From Sutcliffiella rhizosphaerae (GTDB lineage: Bacteria > Bacillota > Bacilli > Bacillales > Bacillaceae_I): 64,000 nucleotides of DNA. The DNA is taken from the NCBI RefSeq assembly GCF_917563925.1, contig NZ_CAKJTJ010000001.1, forward strand, positions 248,001-312,000, read 5' to 3'. How positions within the stretch are numbered: position 1 is the stretch's first letter; the number at the start of each line of letters is the position of its first letter. Positions 18,337-28,013 of this stretch are shown piece by piece. Below the pieces are notes generated by a model. It did no database searches. It had not been told where the DNA came from and saw only the letters and a list, made by a program, of their open reading frames with translations. Made by a program: the position numbers and the translations under genes.

Positions 18337-18380
18337 ATGCCTTTTCCTCCTTTATTTCTGAGAGGCAGGCTCCTTCCGTC

Positions 18381-18938
18381 TTATTGGAAATTCTTTAATT
18401 CTCGAACTGTTCGTGAAAGGGGCAATCCCACAATGGAAAAATAATCACCCTTGATTTCTTTTACAAACAGAGCTCCGACTTCTTGAATACCATAGGAACC
18501 CGCTTTATCCATCGGTTCACCAGTCTTGATGTAAAAGTCAATGTCTTCCTCTGTAAGCTCCCAAAAAGTAACAGCTGTTTTTTCGAAAAAGTTAAGTTGC
18601 TTCTCTGCACTTACGATAGACACTCCACTAATTACAAAATGCGTGTGTCCACTCAGCTTCTGAAGAGTTGCTCTTGCTTCATCTTCGTCTTTAGGTTTAC
18701 CTAGAACAGTTTCCCCTAAGACAACAATAGTATCCGAGCCAATGACAACTGCTTCCTTATTTTCTTGGAAAACATTGTTTGCTTTTTGAAAAGCTAGACT
18801 AGTAGCAATTTCCTCTGGTGAGAGAGATGGATCAAATGTTTCCTCGATGTTACTCACCTTCACTTGAAAAGGGAGATGAACTTGTTGGAGAAGTTCCTTT
18901 CTTCTGGGGGATCCTGAGGCTAAAATAAGAGGTTTCAT
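18381..18938 (-). CDS. maf: Maf, dTTP/UTP pyrophosphatase (septum-linked)
   Basis: 185-aa Maf/Ham1-like nucleotide pyrophosphatase that hydrolyses non-canonical or pyrimidine triphosphates; overexpression blocks septation and competence-linked division in B. subtilis. The substrate motif LASGSPRRKELL opens the protein, and SDTIVVLGETVLGKP and GSYGIQEVGALFVKEIKGDYFSIVGLPL are the other conserved blocks. It lies between spoIIB and radC as in B. subtilis. Confidence 0.96.
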   Translation of the reverse strand: MKPLILASGSPRRKELLQQVHLPFQVKVSNIEETFDPSLSPEEIATSLAFQKANNVFQENKEAVVIGSDTIVVLGETVLGKPKDEDEARATLQKLSGHTHFVISGVSIVSAEKQLNFFEKTAVTFWELTEEDIDFYIKTGEPMDKAGSYGIQEVGALFVKEIKGDYFSIVGLPLSRTVRELKNFQ

Positions 18939-19053
18939 CGTTTATCACCTTTCTACTAATAATCCTTACTCAAGAGATACATTTTTATCCTATCATAAAA
19001 ATAGATACAGCAACAAACATCTTCCTGTAAAATTGCATGATTGTATTTTACAT

Positions 19054-19085
19054 AAAAAAACAGCCCAAAAATAAATTTTTGAGCT
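19054..19085 (-). terminator. Terminator after spoIIB
   Basis: AGCTCAAAAAT pairs with ATTTTTGGGCT (one T·G wobble) and is followed on the minus strand by seven T. It lies about 95 bp beyond the spoIIB stop and before maf. Confidence 0.75.
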
Positions 19086-19179
19086 ACTAAAGAATATCTA
19101 ATAGGATTTGTTAATTCACGACAGTACACTAAGTGTTACTCATAAAAAAGAAAATGGAACAAAGCGTTACGAAAACACC

Positions 19180-20277
19180 TTAGTAATAAATTTTCAGTGC
19201 ATCAAGTAGCTTTTGCTGAGCACTCCATAAATCTTGTTCATTGCTTGATTTTTGATAGGATTGATAACTTTCAAATGCCGCTAAAAGAGATGCTTTCCAT
19301 TCTGTCGTTATTTCAGTTAACTCCTGATCCTTTATTGCTGCCACTTTTTCAAAGCTTGATTGAATGGTTTCCTTTGTGGCACCATCAAGAGTACTACCTT
19401 GCAGCAGAAGAGAGGTTGCTTCAGTCAACTGGAGATAGAATTGTTGCCCTTCTTCCAATAATGTTAAATCCGGAGTAGTCAAAGAGTTGAGCGTTTTTTC
19501 AGGAACTGCTATTTCTTTTGCAAATGGAGATGGTTCAATTCCCTTTCCATTTACTTCCGAACCAATTTCCTTCATCCCTTCAACTGATTTACCAACTGCC
19601 ATGAAAATATGGGTTGGGTCAGATCCAATAGCAACTGCTGGAAATCCGGCAGCTTTTAGACGGTCAATCTCCTCATTTACACTATCACTTTTTGAAAATA
19701 CACCTGCTTGTAATACAGAGAGTGTTTGGGCTTTCAGTGTAATACTTTCATTGCCAGAAGCTTGCGAAGAATCAGCATCTGGTCCATTTTCCGAATCAAC
19801 TGGAGCAACAGCAGGGACATTAGGATTTGTCGGCGAATCAGAAATATTCATAATTGCTAATATGATAAAACCAAGACAAGTTCCAATTCCTATTGCCATA
19901 CCAATAGATAACAATAGTTGTTTCGCGAATGAGGGGGTCACCATTTGTTTCTTTTTCCCGAATGGGGATGGGCTAGATTTAGAACCCTTTGTTTTTCTTA
20001 AGTCTTCAATATAGGAGGATTGTTGTTTTTTAGATGGGTTCGGTTCTTTAGGTAAGACCCATTCAAATTCTTCCGCTTCTTTTTTTTCAGCTGCAGCAGC
20101 AGACTCGTCCACAATAATAATAGGTAGATCCCCTTCTGGGAAATCAGCATCTTCTTTCACTTTGTCAGGAATTGGGGGCACCTTTTCCTTTTTTGACTGT
20201 TGCTTTCTTTTCTTTTTACCTTGACCATATGCTTTTTCCTGGCCGTTTATCTTAATCTTCATTTGGTGATGATTCAT
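19180..20277 (-). CDS. spoIIB: Stage II sporulation protein B (SPOR domain)
   Basis: Helps engulfment start at the sporulation septum. 365 aa: a lysine-rich cytoplasmic N-terminal part (about 1-120), one transmembrane helix (about 121-145, LLLSIGMAIGIGTCLGFIIL), a serine-rich linker, then a SPOR peptidoglycan-binding domain (about 185-255, LSVLQAGVFSKSDSVNEEIDRLKAAGFPAVAI). The ATG at 20277 is chosen because a GTG three codons upstream is part of the GGAGGTGGG site. Sequence conservation is low, so the name rests on architecture and on position between maf and the comC/pil locus. Confidence 0.85.
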   Translation of the reverse strand: MNHHQMKIKINGQEKAYGQGKKKRKQQSKKEKVPPIPDKVKEDADFPEGDLPIIIVDESAAAAEKKEAEEFEWVLPKEPNPSKKQQSSYIEDLRKTKGSKSSPSPFGKKKQMVTPSFAKQLLLSIGMAIGIGTCLGFIILAIMNISDSPTNPNVPAVAPVDSENGPDADSSQASGNESITLKAQTLSVLQAGVFSKSDSVNEEIDRLKAAGFPAVAIGSDPTHIFMAVGKSVEGMKEIGSEVNGKGIEPSPFAKEIAVPEKTLNSLTTPDLTLLEEGQQFYLQLTEATSLLLQGSTLDGATKETIQSSFEKVAAIKDQELTEITTEWKASLLAAFESYQSYQKSSNEQDLWSAQQKLLDALKIYY

Positions 20278-20346
20278 TTTTCCCACCTCCGCTTACATGT
20301 GACAAATAATGTCCTGATAAGATTTGCTTTATCCTACCATAGCCCA

Positions 20347-20379
20347 TAAAAAAAAGAACAAGACTTTTGTCGTCTTGTC
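20347..20379 (-). terminator. Terminator of the pil operon
   Basis: ACAAGAC pairs with GTCTTGT around a 7-nt loop, with a long T-run (TTCTTTTTTTT on the minus strand). It lies between pilO and spoIIB, so spoIIB is not simply part of the pilus transcript. Confidence 0.85.
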
Positions 20380-20441
20380 CTAATTCTTTTCCGACACATT
20401 CCTTAGAGCTGTCAATGTTTCGAGCATTTCCACGGAAATAA

Positions 20442-21155
20442 TTAATTCGTGTCGATAAATGGATTGGTTCTGTTACTAGGTGCTGGAACCGATAATGGCG
20501 GAAGGTCCTCAAGTAAATCTTCAAGCTCAGGATAATAAAAAGCCGACATCGTTACAGAGTATGTCAAAGTATCAAGTTCTTGTTCAGTAGAGGTAATTTC
20601 CGGTTGACCAGTAAAAGTGACCGATTCTATTTGCGTAACACGCGTCAGATTTTCAAGGGAAGAAAGAAAACTGGTCAAATCCTCATATGTTTCTGATTCC
20701 ACAGAAAGGTTAACTGTAATTTTCTTTAACCCTTCTGGTAAATATGTCACTTCTTCCACATTTTCTTCCGTTTCATCTGAGTTTCCATTTTCATAGTCAT
20801 CAAGAGTGGAAGTTGCAGGAGTAAATGTCTCATCCCCAAAAGTCATGTTAATAATTCTACTATCAGAAAGCACTTCTGCCTTATCCAACTCCAAAATTAA
20901 TTGTTCAACAAAAGGAGTAACTGGAATTTTCCGCTGAAGTTCCACCGTATTCCCACCAGTAGATGCCTGAAGCTGACTTTGCTCTTCCAACGCTTGAATC
21001 AATCGTTGTTCTATTACTATTTCCTGCTGGAGCTGCCCTACTCTAAGCTCCTGTGGTTGATAAAATAAAAAATAAAAAGTAGTGATTCCTAAAACCATGA
21101 TAAGCACACAGGAAGCTAGGATGAGATAGTGTTTTCGTTCAAGTTCTAGCCTCAT
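20442..21155 (-). CDS. pilO: PilO-like type IV pilus alignment protein
   Basis: 237 aa with one N-terminal transmembrane helix (about residues 10-31, LILASCVLIMVLGITTFYFL), a coiled coil (35-70) and a ferredoxin-like C-terminal domain (about 140-235, KKITVNLSVESETYEDLTSFLSSLENLTRVTQIESVTFTGQ) typical of PilO. It forms the inner-membrane alignment complex with PilM and PilN. The start overlaps pilN by 4 nt. An acidic insert (ENGNSDETEENVEE, about 124-137) is specific to this protein. It is last in the operon. Confidence 0.85.
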   Translation of the reverse strand: MRLELERKHYLILASCVLIMVLGITTFYFLFYQPQELRVGQLQQEIVIEQRLIQALEEQSQLQASTGGNTVELQRKIPVTPFVEQLILELDKAEVLSDSRIINMTFGDETFTPATSTLDDYENGNSDETEENVEEVTYLPEGLKKITVNLSVESETYEDLTSFLSSLENLTRVTQIESVTFTGQPEITSTEQELDTLTYSVTMSAFYYPELEDLLEDLPPLSVPAPSNRTNPFIDTN

Positions 21156-21766
21156 TCGTCCTCACCTCCAACATCTTCTACGGATTCTTCCGCTTCCTCA
21201 CTTGATTGGAATTTGCTCCTGTCAAAACCAAGATTGTACTGTCCTACATAACGTGGCAAGATGCCTGTAGTCGTCTCAGTCTCCATAGAAACAGTAGCTA
21301 TGGAAGATAGTTCAATAGAATGATATAGTGGTGATTCATTGAGATGGTACAAAAAGTACGCTGCATCTTTGGATTCATCAAACTGTACTGAAAGGTTTAA
21401 GATTCCTGTTTCATCATAGGAGAATCTTTGAATGAACCCTCGGTCTGGAAGCAAGCGGATTAAGTCCTGCATAATTGGAACCATTTCAAGTGGATACTCC
21501 TCTGCCCAAAGTACTGTATCTTGGAGTCGTTTAGAAGAAGATCCGCCTTCTGGATTGTTCAATGCCGCTTCTTGTGCAAATCGTAATTCCTGTACTGTTG
21601 CCAGTTCTTGCTCAGCAGTTTTAACGTCATTATTAACTAGATGATAAAAATAAAAGAGGGCAACTGACACAGTCAAAACAAAGAAACCGCAAATGCCGTA
21701 CACAAGAGGAGCGGTAATATTACGAGCTCTTTTTTTAGGTAATAGATCAATATTTACTAACATCAT
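21152..21766 (-). CDS. pilN: PilN-like type IV pilus alignment protein
   Basis: 204 aa: the cytoplasmic N-terminal motif VNIDLLPKKRAR is the PilN signature that binds PilM, then one transmembrane helix (about 23-45), a coiled coil and a small C-terminal fold. It overlaps pilM and pilO by 4 nt each, so the three are co-translated and probably made in equal amounts. Confidence 0.88.
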   Translation of the reverse strand: MMLVNIDLLPKKRARNITAPLVYGICGFFVLTVSVALFYFYHLVNNDVKTAEQELATVQELRFAQEAALNNPEGGSSSKRLQDTVLWAEEYPLEMVPIMQDLIRLLPDRGFIQRFSYDETGILNLSVQFDESKDAAYFLYHLNESPLYHSIELSSIATVSMETETTTGILPRYVGQYNLGFDRSKFQSSEEAEESVEDVGGEDE

Positions 21767-22746
21767 TGCACCTCTTTTAGCGCCAGGCCGAGCGGATAAT
21801 AATAGTTGGGATCCACAACCTCTTGTTCTTGTGTATACACTTCCTGCTCAAAGCTATCAACCTTTACCGCTAGTTTCTCTTTTAACTTAGATAAAATTAA
21901 CGGAAGGTTCGGATGATCACCATGTATAAGCACCCTATTTACTTCTTCGTTGCCTTGATTCAGTGAAAAACGGAAAAAGTTCATAATCCGTTCCACTTCT
22001 GTAGTAAAATCTTCTAAAAAAACATTGAACTGAACGATATCCCCTGCCCATTCTAACTGAGTATTAGCTAAGGAAACCTCCCAGATTTTCAAATCTTGCG
22101 GTAGCGCAACGGTTCGGATAAATACTGGGACATGATTCATAAAAATACTTAACGTAATACAGCTCACATCAAAATGAATGATTAACAAGTGGTCTTGCTC
22201 ATTACGTTGACCAAACTCATAATACAATCGATATAAGCATAGGGAGGACACATCAGCCGCAGCAGGTTTCATCTTGAAATCTTCTAGGATGGAAGAGAGC
22301 ATTGTGACATGCTCTTCTGGAGAAGCAAACAACACAAGTTCCGTTTTTTCAGAACGGTGAAGGACATGCACATCAAACACTGGATCTTCAAAAGGTAAGT
22401 GAATGGTTGAGCCAAGTTCTAAGTATAAGTAACCAATGATTTCATCATCCATAACATTAGAAGGAATAGTAAGCTTTCTCGTCACCACGTACTGATCAGG
22501 CACAACAAAGCGAACATGCTTACGCTTTAATCCCCAGTCTTCTACACATTCCTCAAAGATTAGACGAAATACATCTTCATCGACAATTTTCCCATCTCGC
22601 ATAATGTTAGGTGGCAAAAATCGTTCATTTGTGCGCTTAATGACAAGAGGATTTACACTTTTTAACTCTATCATTCTAATAACATGGTCTCTAATAATCA
22701 AATTTATGAAGTTGTTTTGCTTCGGTTGTAAAAATGAAAATTCCAT
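21763..22746 (-). CDS. pilM: PilM-like actin-fold pilus assembly protein
   Basis: 327 aa cytoplasmic ATP-binding actin-like protein (PilM/FtsA family), shorter than Gram-negative PilM (about 350). Segments NLIIRDHVIRMIELKS and LLIIHFDVSCITLSIFMNHVPVFIRTVAL correspond to the phosphate-binding strands of the fold; the motif is degenerate, as in other Firmicute PilM. The ATG follows AAGGAG. It anchors PilN to the cytoplasmic side in the alignment complex. Confidence 0.83.
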   Translation of the reverse strand: MEFSFLQPKQNNFINLIIRDHVIRMIELKSVNPLVIKRTNERFLPPNIMRDGKIVDEDVFRLIFEECVEDWGLKRKHVRFVVPDQYVVTRKLTIPSNVMDDEIIGYLYLELGSTIHLPFEDPVFDVHVLHRSEKTELVLFASPEEHVTMLSSILEDFKMKPAAADVSSLCLYRLYYEFGQRNEQDHLLIIHFDVSCITLSIFMNHVPVFIRTVALPQDLKIWEVSLANTQLEWAGDIVQFNVFLEDFTTEVERIMNFFRFSLNQGNEEVNRVLIHGDHPNLPLILSKLKEKLAVKVDSFEQEVYTQEQEVVDPNYYYPLGLALKEVQ

Positions 22747-22775
22747 CCAAGAAACTCCTTATGTAAGATAGATTT

Positions 22776-23519
22776 CTAGTATAGTAAGGAAAAATACCAA
22801 TGTAAAAGCGCTTCCCCTTTAAAATAAACAATAATGGCAGCAAGTGCAATAGAAGGACCAAAAGGAAATGGAACTCCTTTCTTCACTTTACCAAAAAGCA
22901 TCCCTATAACTGCAGCAATCATTCCTATTAGTGACGATAGGAAGAAAGTGAAGATAACCAACTCCCAGCCTAACACAAAGCCAAGAACAGCAAAAAGTTT
23001 CACATCTCCTCCGCCCATACCTCCCTTTGAGATAACAGCAATCAGGAATGGAATCAGGAAGCCCACGACCAATCCTAGTAAATGACCAGTTATTGATAGA
23101 TAGGGAATGAATATTCGTTCCACAATAAATAGAGCAAAAAAGAATAAAAGTATTTTATTTGGTATGAGCATGTAATGGAGATCAGAAATGACAATGATAA
23201 TAAGCATCGAAATCAATGTCCATGCAACTACTAGTTCATAAGTCCATCCCATCAAAAAAGGTGCAAGGACGAAAAGCCCAGCTGTTAAAAGCTCGAATAA
23301 TGGATAAATAGGAGACACGGACTTTTGACAGTGCCGACATCTCCCTTTTAAAAATACATATGAAAGGACGGGGACTAAATCTAGCCCCGTCAATGTAGTT
23401 TTGCAACTTATACAGTGCGACCTCGGTGCGACAATAGACTCACCCTTGGGTATCCTAAGACCTACTACATTGTAGAAGGAGCCTAGGAGGAGGGCTAAGA
23501 AAAAAATCAAGTAATACAT
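22776..23519 (-). CDS. comC: Prepilin peptidase / N-methyltransferase (PilD/ComC)
   Basis: 247-aa membrane aspartyl protease. The N-terminal zinc site has four cysteines (CISCKTTLTG ... CRHCQKS), the first catalytic Asp is in ISDLHYMLIPN and the second in GGMGGGDVKLF. About seven transmembrane helices. In B. subtilis the single gene at this position is comC, needed for DNA-uptake pilins; here it is embedded in a full pilus operon and should process the pilin next to it and the minor pilins at 9.6-10.5 kb. Start ATG directly follows the pilin stop. Confidence 0.95.
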   Translation of the reverse strand: MYYLIFFLALLLGSFYNVVGLRIPKGESIVAPRSHCISCKTTLTGLDLVPVLSYVFLKGRCRHCQKSVSPIYPLFELLTAGLFVLAPFLMGWTYELVVAWTLISMLIIIVISDLHYMLIPNKILLFFFALFIVERIFIPYLSITGHLLGLVVGFLIPFLIAVISKGGMGGGDVKLFAVLGFVLGWELVIFTFFLSSLIGMIAAVIGMLFGKVKKGVPFPFGPSIALAAIIVYFKGEALLHWYFSLLY

Positions 23520-23969
23520 TTACTTTACAGAACTTCTATTTAATTCTGAAATTGCAACTGGGGATGTTGTGTCTGAACCATAAATACCATAGTTTGTTGT
23601 CCCTACAGAAGCAAGTAGTATTACTCCAGATATTTTATCCTCTGAAATAACTAAGTAAGATCCTTCTTCATTATATTCTCCCTTTTGAGGATTAGAAAAC
23701 TCATCAATGTAGTTATTATCTATCAATTCTTTCAAAGTAATTTTCCCATCAGTAGCTAAATCAGGGCTATTTACTAAGACTAATTTACCAGCACTAATCA
23801 TTTGTTGAGCATTTGCAACTTGCGCATCTTTCTTACTATTTTCAATCAACCCACCAATACTCGGTATAGCAATCGCCGCAATAATTCCCAATATAACTAC
23901 AACAGCCAGTAATTCAATCAGTGTTAGCCCTTTTTCGTTCCGAAGCATGTTTTTGCATTTTTGTAACAC
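23520..23969 (-). CDS. pilA: Type IV pilin (major pilin candidate)
   Basis: 149 aa. The prepilin signal MLQKCKNMLRNEKG precedes LTLIELLAVVVILGIIAAIAIP, with Glu at +5 and the Pro kink, the classic type IV pilin helix. The remaining about 110 residues are a small globular head without a disulfide pair. It sits between pilC and the prepilin peptidase. It is the only pilin inside the operon, hence probably the main subunit; minor pilins lie elsewhere. Confidence 0.9.
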   Translation of the reverse strand: MLQKCKNMLRNEKGLTLIELLAVVVILGIIAAIAIPSIGGLIENSKKDAQVANAQQMISAGKLVLVNSPDLATDGKITLKELIDNNYIDEFSNPQKGEYNEEGSYLVISEDKISGVILLASVGTTNYGIYGSDTTSPVAISELNRSSVK

Positions 23970-24064
23970 GTAAATTTCCTCCCTTAATGGAAATAAGTAG
24001 TAATTAAATCTATTTATAATTCTATTATACTATGTTTTAAAATACAATATGATTTTACAGCATT

Positions 24065-25273
24065 CTACATCTGAATATGGTTAAAAATATCGAACATTGG
24101 AACTAGAATAGATGCGACTATAGTCCCGACTATTATTGCAAGCACCACAATCATTAACGGCTCTATTAAACTTTTTAATCGGTCTGTTGCATAGTCTACT
24201 TCTTTTTCGTAGAATTCCGCAATTTTTTCTAGCATGGTGTCTAAGGAGCCTGTGCTCTCGCCGATTGAAATCATTTGTGTGACAAGAGGTGGAAATGCCC
24301 AATGTTCTGACATTGGTCCTGTTAAGGATTCCCCTTTTTCTAGTTCTATTTTACTTTTTGAGATTACTTGGGATATTACTTCGTTATCGACAATTTTCTC
24401 TACAATGCTGATTGCTTGCAATATGGGAACAGAACTGGAAAACAAGGAACTTAGCGTTCTCGTCATTTTTGCAATAACTGCCTTCTGTAATAGAGTTCCG
24501 AAAATAGGCATTCGTAAAAGAGCATAATCAATGTAGTATTTCGTTTGTTTTTGCGTTTTCATTCCCATCAACGCCACAGCAAATCCAAGGCCAATCAATA
24601 TGAGCAACCACCAATATCCCTGCATCCACTCGCTTGCGCCGAGGACAAAACGGGTAATTAGTGGAAGCTCAGCACCGAAGTCACTGAACATCGCGACAAA
24701 AGTAGGAACGACACCTACTAAAAGGAAGATCACCACTCCGATGGCAATAACTCCGAGAACAGCTGGATATGTTAACGCAGATACAATCTTTTGCTTTGTT
24801 TCATGTTGTTTCTCAAATTGAGTAGCAAGCCTGTCTAATGTATCATCTAGTGCTCCACTTGCTTCTCCTGCCTTAATCATGTTGATAAACATTGTGGAAA
24901 ACACCTTGGGATGCTTAGCGGCAGCTTCTGAGAGAGGGTTTCCTTGTTTCATTTCTTCCTCCATATCAAAAAGCACACGCTTCAATGCTTTACTAGACGT
25001 TTGTTGTGCAAGGACATTTGCTGCGTCTACCACAGATATTCCTGCCCGAATGAGAGTGGAAAATTGACGAAGGAAAATGACAAAATCACGAAGCTTGACG
25101 GGGTTCCCAATTGTAATTTCTTTTGTGAAAATGGATTCTGGTACCACTTCTAGCTTCATGACACGGATACCTTTTTCCTTCAATTTCACAATTGCTTCCC
25201 TGCGAGAGCTGCTAATGATGCTTCCAGATTGTTTTCCTGCTGTGCTTCTACCGGTGTAGGTAAATTTAGGCAT
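24065..25273 (-). CDS. pilC: PilC/GspF platform membrane protein
   Basis: 402-aa inner-membrane platform protein with two repeated T2SSF domains (about residues 65-190 and 270-390) and three transmembrane helices (near 168-195, 215-235 and 372-395). The motifs FLRQFSTLIRAGISVVDA and MISIGESTGSLDTML are typical. Its start overlaps pilT by 8 nt. Couples the ATPases to pilin extraction. Confidence 0.95.
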   Translation of the reverse strand: MPKFTYTGRSTAGKQSGSIISSSRREAIVKLKEKGIRVMKLEVVPESIFTKEITIGNPVKLRDFVIFLRQFSTLIRAGISVVDAANVLAQQTSSKALKRVLFDMEEEMKQGNPLSEAAAKHPKVFSTMFINMIKAGEASGALDDTLDRLATQFEKQHETKQKIVSALTYPAVLGVIAIGVVIFLLVGVVPTFVAMFSDFGAELPLITRFVLGASEWMQGYWWLLILIGLGFAVALMGMKTQKQTKYYIDYALLRMPIFGTLLQKAVIAKMTRTLSSLFSSSVPILQAISIVEKIVDNEVISQVISKSKIELEKGESLTGPMSEHWAFPPLVTQMISIGESTGSLDTMLEKIAEFYEKEVDYATDRLKSLIEPLMIVVLAIIVGTIVASILVPMFDIFNHIQM

Positions 25274-26321
25274 TTTGCAACGCCTCCTGTATATAACTCT
25301 CGGCAGAAAGCTTACTAATTTCTCCCTGCTGGATAAGTTGTTTAATACTCATTTCTAACGTATGCATACCTTGTGCACGGCTTGTTTGCATCACATTTTG
25401 AATCTGATGAATCTTTTCGTTTCTAATCAGATTCGCAACTGCGGGCGTATTGACGAGAATTTCAGTAGCGACTTTCCTGCTTTGGCGGTCAATAGTTGGA
25501 AATAGTCGCTGAGAGATAATTGATACTAGCACAGATGCAAGCTGAACCCGGATTTGCGCTTGTTGTGGTCCTGGGAAAACGTCAATAATCCGGTCTATAG
25601 TAGACGGAGCGCTTGTAGTATGTAGTGTTCCAAGGACAAGGTGGCCAGTTTCAGCGGCAGTTATAGCGGTCTGAATGGTCTCGAGATCTCGAAGCTCTCC
25701 AACTAGAATAATATCAGGGTCCTGTCTTAATGAAGCTCTAAGACCTGTCGCAAAACTCTTCGTATCAAAACCGACTTCACGCTGGTCGATGATACAGTGA
25801 TGATGTTTGTGCAAGTATTCAATTGGATCTTCTAGTGTAATGATATGCTTTTTCTGTTTTCTATTAATAAAATCAATCATGGATGCAAGCGTTGTCGATT
25901 TCCCACTCCCAGTCGGACCTGTTACAAGAATGAGCCCTTGCGGTTTATCCACAAGTGTTTGTAGCACTTGTGGCAGCTGCAATTCCTCCAATGAAGGAAT
26001 TCTAGTCGGAATTATACGGATAGCAATCGCAACAGAGGATCTTTGGCGATAGGCATTTACACGAAAGCGCGAAATTCCTGGTACACTATAGGAAAAATCC
26101 AATTCCCCTTTTTCCTCAAAGCGCTCCCACATGAAGTCTGGAATCATTTGCTTAGCAAGTGATTCCATATCTTCTGGTGCTAATGATTCTTGTCCGTATC
26201 GCTTCAGTTCTCCATTAATCCGAAAAACAGGGGCTACACCAACGGAAAGGTGAATATCGGAAGCTTTGCATTCATAAGCAGCATATAGCCAATCATTCAT
26301 TTTTTCAATCAAATTACTCAC
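25266..26321 (-). CDS. pilT: Pilus retraction ATPase PilT
   Basis: 351-aa hexameric secretion ATPase. Walker A GPTGSGKSTTLASMID (about residue 130), Asp box and Walker B (DPDIILVGELRDLETIQTAI), His box (TGHLVLGTLHTTSAPSTIDRI). The protein has the short N-domain and C-terminal region (ANLIRNEKIHQIQNVMQ) of PilT rather than the long GspE_N domain of PilB. PilT drives retraction, so these pili should be dynamic (twitching or DNA uptake). The GTG start is uncertain by a few codons. Confidence 0.95.
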   Translation of the reverse strand: MSNLIEKMNDWLYAAYECKASDIHLSVGVAPVFRINGELKRYGQESLAPEDMESLAKQMIPDFMWERFEEKGELDFSYSVPGISRFRVNAYRQRSSVAIAIRIIPTRIPSLEELQLPQVLQTLVDKPQGLILVTGPTGSGKSTTLASMIDFINRKQKKHIITLEDPIEYLHKHHHCIIDQREVGFDTKSFATGLRASLRQDPDIILVGELRDLETIQTAITAAETGHLVLGTLHTTSAPSTIDRIIDVFPGPQQAQIRVQLASVLVSIISQRLFPTIDRQSRKVATEILVNTPAVANLIRNEKIHQIQNVMQTSRAQGMHTLEMSIKQLIQQGEISKLSAESYIQEALQNA

Positions 26322-28013
26322 CTACTCCAATAATGCGACACGTAAGATTTCCTCTGTTGTCGTCAAGCCTTTTCTTACTTTTTCTAAGCCATCATCAATT
26401 AAAAACACAGTATCCATCTCATTCGCCATATCACGGATTGATGAAGCTGATTCATTGTTCATAATGTGCTTTTTCATTTGGTCATTGATAACAAGAAGCT
26501 CATGAATGGCAAGGCGACCCTTATAGCCCGTCATATTGCATGTTCCACAGCCTTTTCCTCTCGGTACCTTTTCCACCGTTAAACCTCGTTTGGCAAATAT
26601 CTCTACCTCTCTTACAGTCGGTTCTTCCATCACGCTACAGTCTCTGCATACTTTTCGGACAAGTCGCTGAGCAATAATTCCATTAATGGAGGAGGCAACA
26701 AGGAAAGGTTCCACCTTCATATCTATTAATCTCGTAATCGTACTGATAGAATCGTTCGTATGGAGCGTACTTAACACTAAGTGGCCGGTTAAGGATGCAC
26801 GAATAGCCACTTCTGCTGTTTCTCTATCCCTGATTTCCCCTACCATAATAATGTTTGGATCCTGACGGAGAATGGCACGAAGCCCTTTTGCAAAGCTCAT
26901 TCCGACATTAGTATTCACCTGGATTTGATTGATTCCTTCCAGCTGATATTCCACAGGATCTTCCACTGTAATAATATTTACTTCTTCACTGTTTAGGTGG
27001 TTCAAAGTAGCATATAATGTGGATGATTTCCCTGAACCTGTCGGACCTGTTATGAGAATAATTCCAGTAGGTCGGTGGATAAGATCCATCATACGATTAT
27101 AATTTTTCTCATTAAAACCGAGCTGGTTTATATCATTTAGCGCACTGCTCATATCAAGAATACGCAAGACGATCTTTTCACCAAATACGGTTGGCAAAGT
27201 AGATACACGTACATCCACAGGGTGAAAATCTATATTTGTTTTGATTCGGCCATCTTGTGGAATGCGATGCTCGGTGATATCCATTTTCCCTAATATTTTT
27301 ATTCTTGCTATTAGGACGTTTTGGGTATGTTTAGGCAGCGTACGTTCCATTCTTAGTACACCATCAATCCGAAATCTAACAACTACTTTCGTTTCTTGTG
27401 GATCAATATGGATGTCACTTGCTCGCTGTTGAACAGCATTTTGCAATAGTTGATTGACTATCTTAACAATAGGAGAATCATCTTCTGTAATGCTTTCCTC
27501 TTGTACGTTTTGCTCCAGTCTTGATTCAAATCCATTCAACAGCTCATCCATCGAATCTGTTGTTTCATAGTACTTGTTGATAGCACGAAGGATGTCATCT
27601 TTTGTCGCGATAATCGGCTCTATTTCAAATCCAGTAGATAAGCGCAGGTCATCCATTGCAAAGAAGTCCATTGGATCAGCCATCGCAACAAATAGCTTGT
27701 CCTGTTCTTTTTTCAGAGGAATGATAAGGTTCCGTTTCGCAAAATCCTTTGAAATTAAATGAATAAGCTTTTCATCTAATGGATATCGGTAAAGACTTAC
27801 ATGTGGAATACCGAGCTGGAACTCCAGTACTTCAATAAGCTGCTGCTCTGTAATATATCCTCGCTGCAAAAGCACATCTCCAATTTTTTGTTCCCTTGTC
27901 TTTTCCTTTAAGGCACTTTGAAGCTGACTTTCTGTGATGATCCCGGCATCTACAAGCAGGTCACCAAGTCTTTTTCTAATTTGTACCATGTTGTGATCAT
28001 CCTTTTTTAACAC
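26322..28013 (-). CDS. pilB: Pilus assembly ATPase PilB/GspE
   Basis: 563 aa. An N-terminal GspE_N (MshEN) domain at about residues 9-150 (RLGDLLVDAGIITESQLQSALKE), Walker A GPTGSGKSSTLYATL, Walker B DPNIIMVGEIRDRETAEVA and a four-cysteine zinc site (CRDC ... CGTC, about 470-500). MshEN domains of some homologues bind c-di-GMP, which makes the nearby GGDEF gene relevant. The start is either GTG at 28013, just after the VanW/G5 stop with GAGGG upstream, or ATG at 27989. Confidence 0.95.
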   Translation of the reverse strand: MLKKDDHNMVQIRKRLGDLLVDAGIITESQLQSALKEKTREQKIGDVLLQRGYITEQQLIEVLEFQLGIPHVSLYRYPLDEKLIHLISKDFAKRNLIIPLKKEQDKLFVAMADPMDFFAMDDLRLSTGFEIEPIIATKDDILRAINKYYETTDSMDELLNGFESRLEQNVQEESITEDDSPIVKIVNQLLQNAVQQRASDIHIDPQETKVVVRFRIDGVLRMERTLPKHTQNVLIARIKILGKMDITEHRIPQDGRIKTNIDFHPVDVRVSTLPTVFGEKIVLRILDMSSALNDINQLGFNEKNYNRMMDLIHRPTGIILITGPTGSGKSSTLYATLNHLNSEEVNIITVEDPVEYQLEGINQIQVNTNVGMSFAKGLRAILRQDPNIIMVGEIRDRETAEVAIRASLTGHLVLSTLHTNDSISTITRLIDMKVEPFLVASSINGIIAQRLVRKVCRDCSVMEEPTVREVEIFAKRGLTVEKVPRGKGCGTCNMTGYKGRLAIHELLVINDQMKKHIMNNESASSIRDMANEMDTVFLIDDGLEKVRKGLTTTEEILRVALLE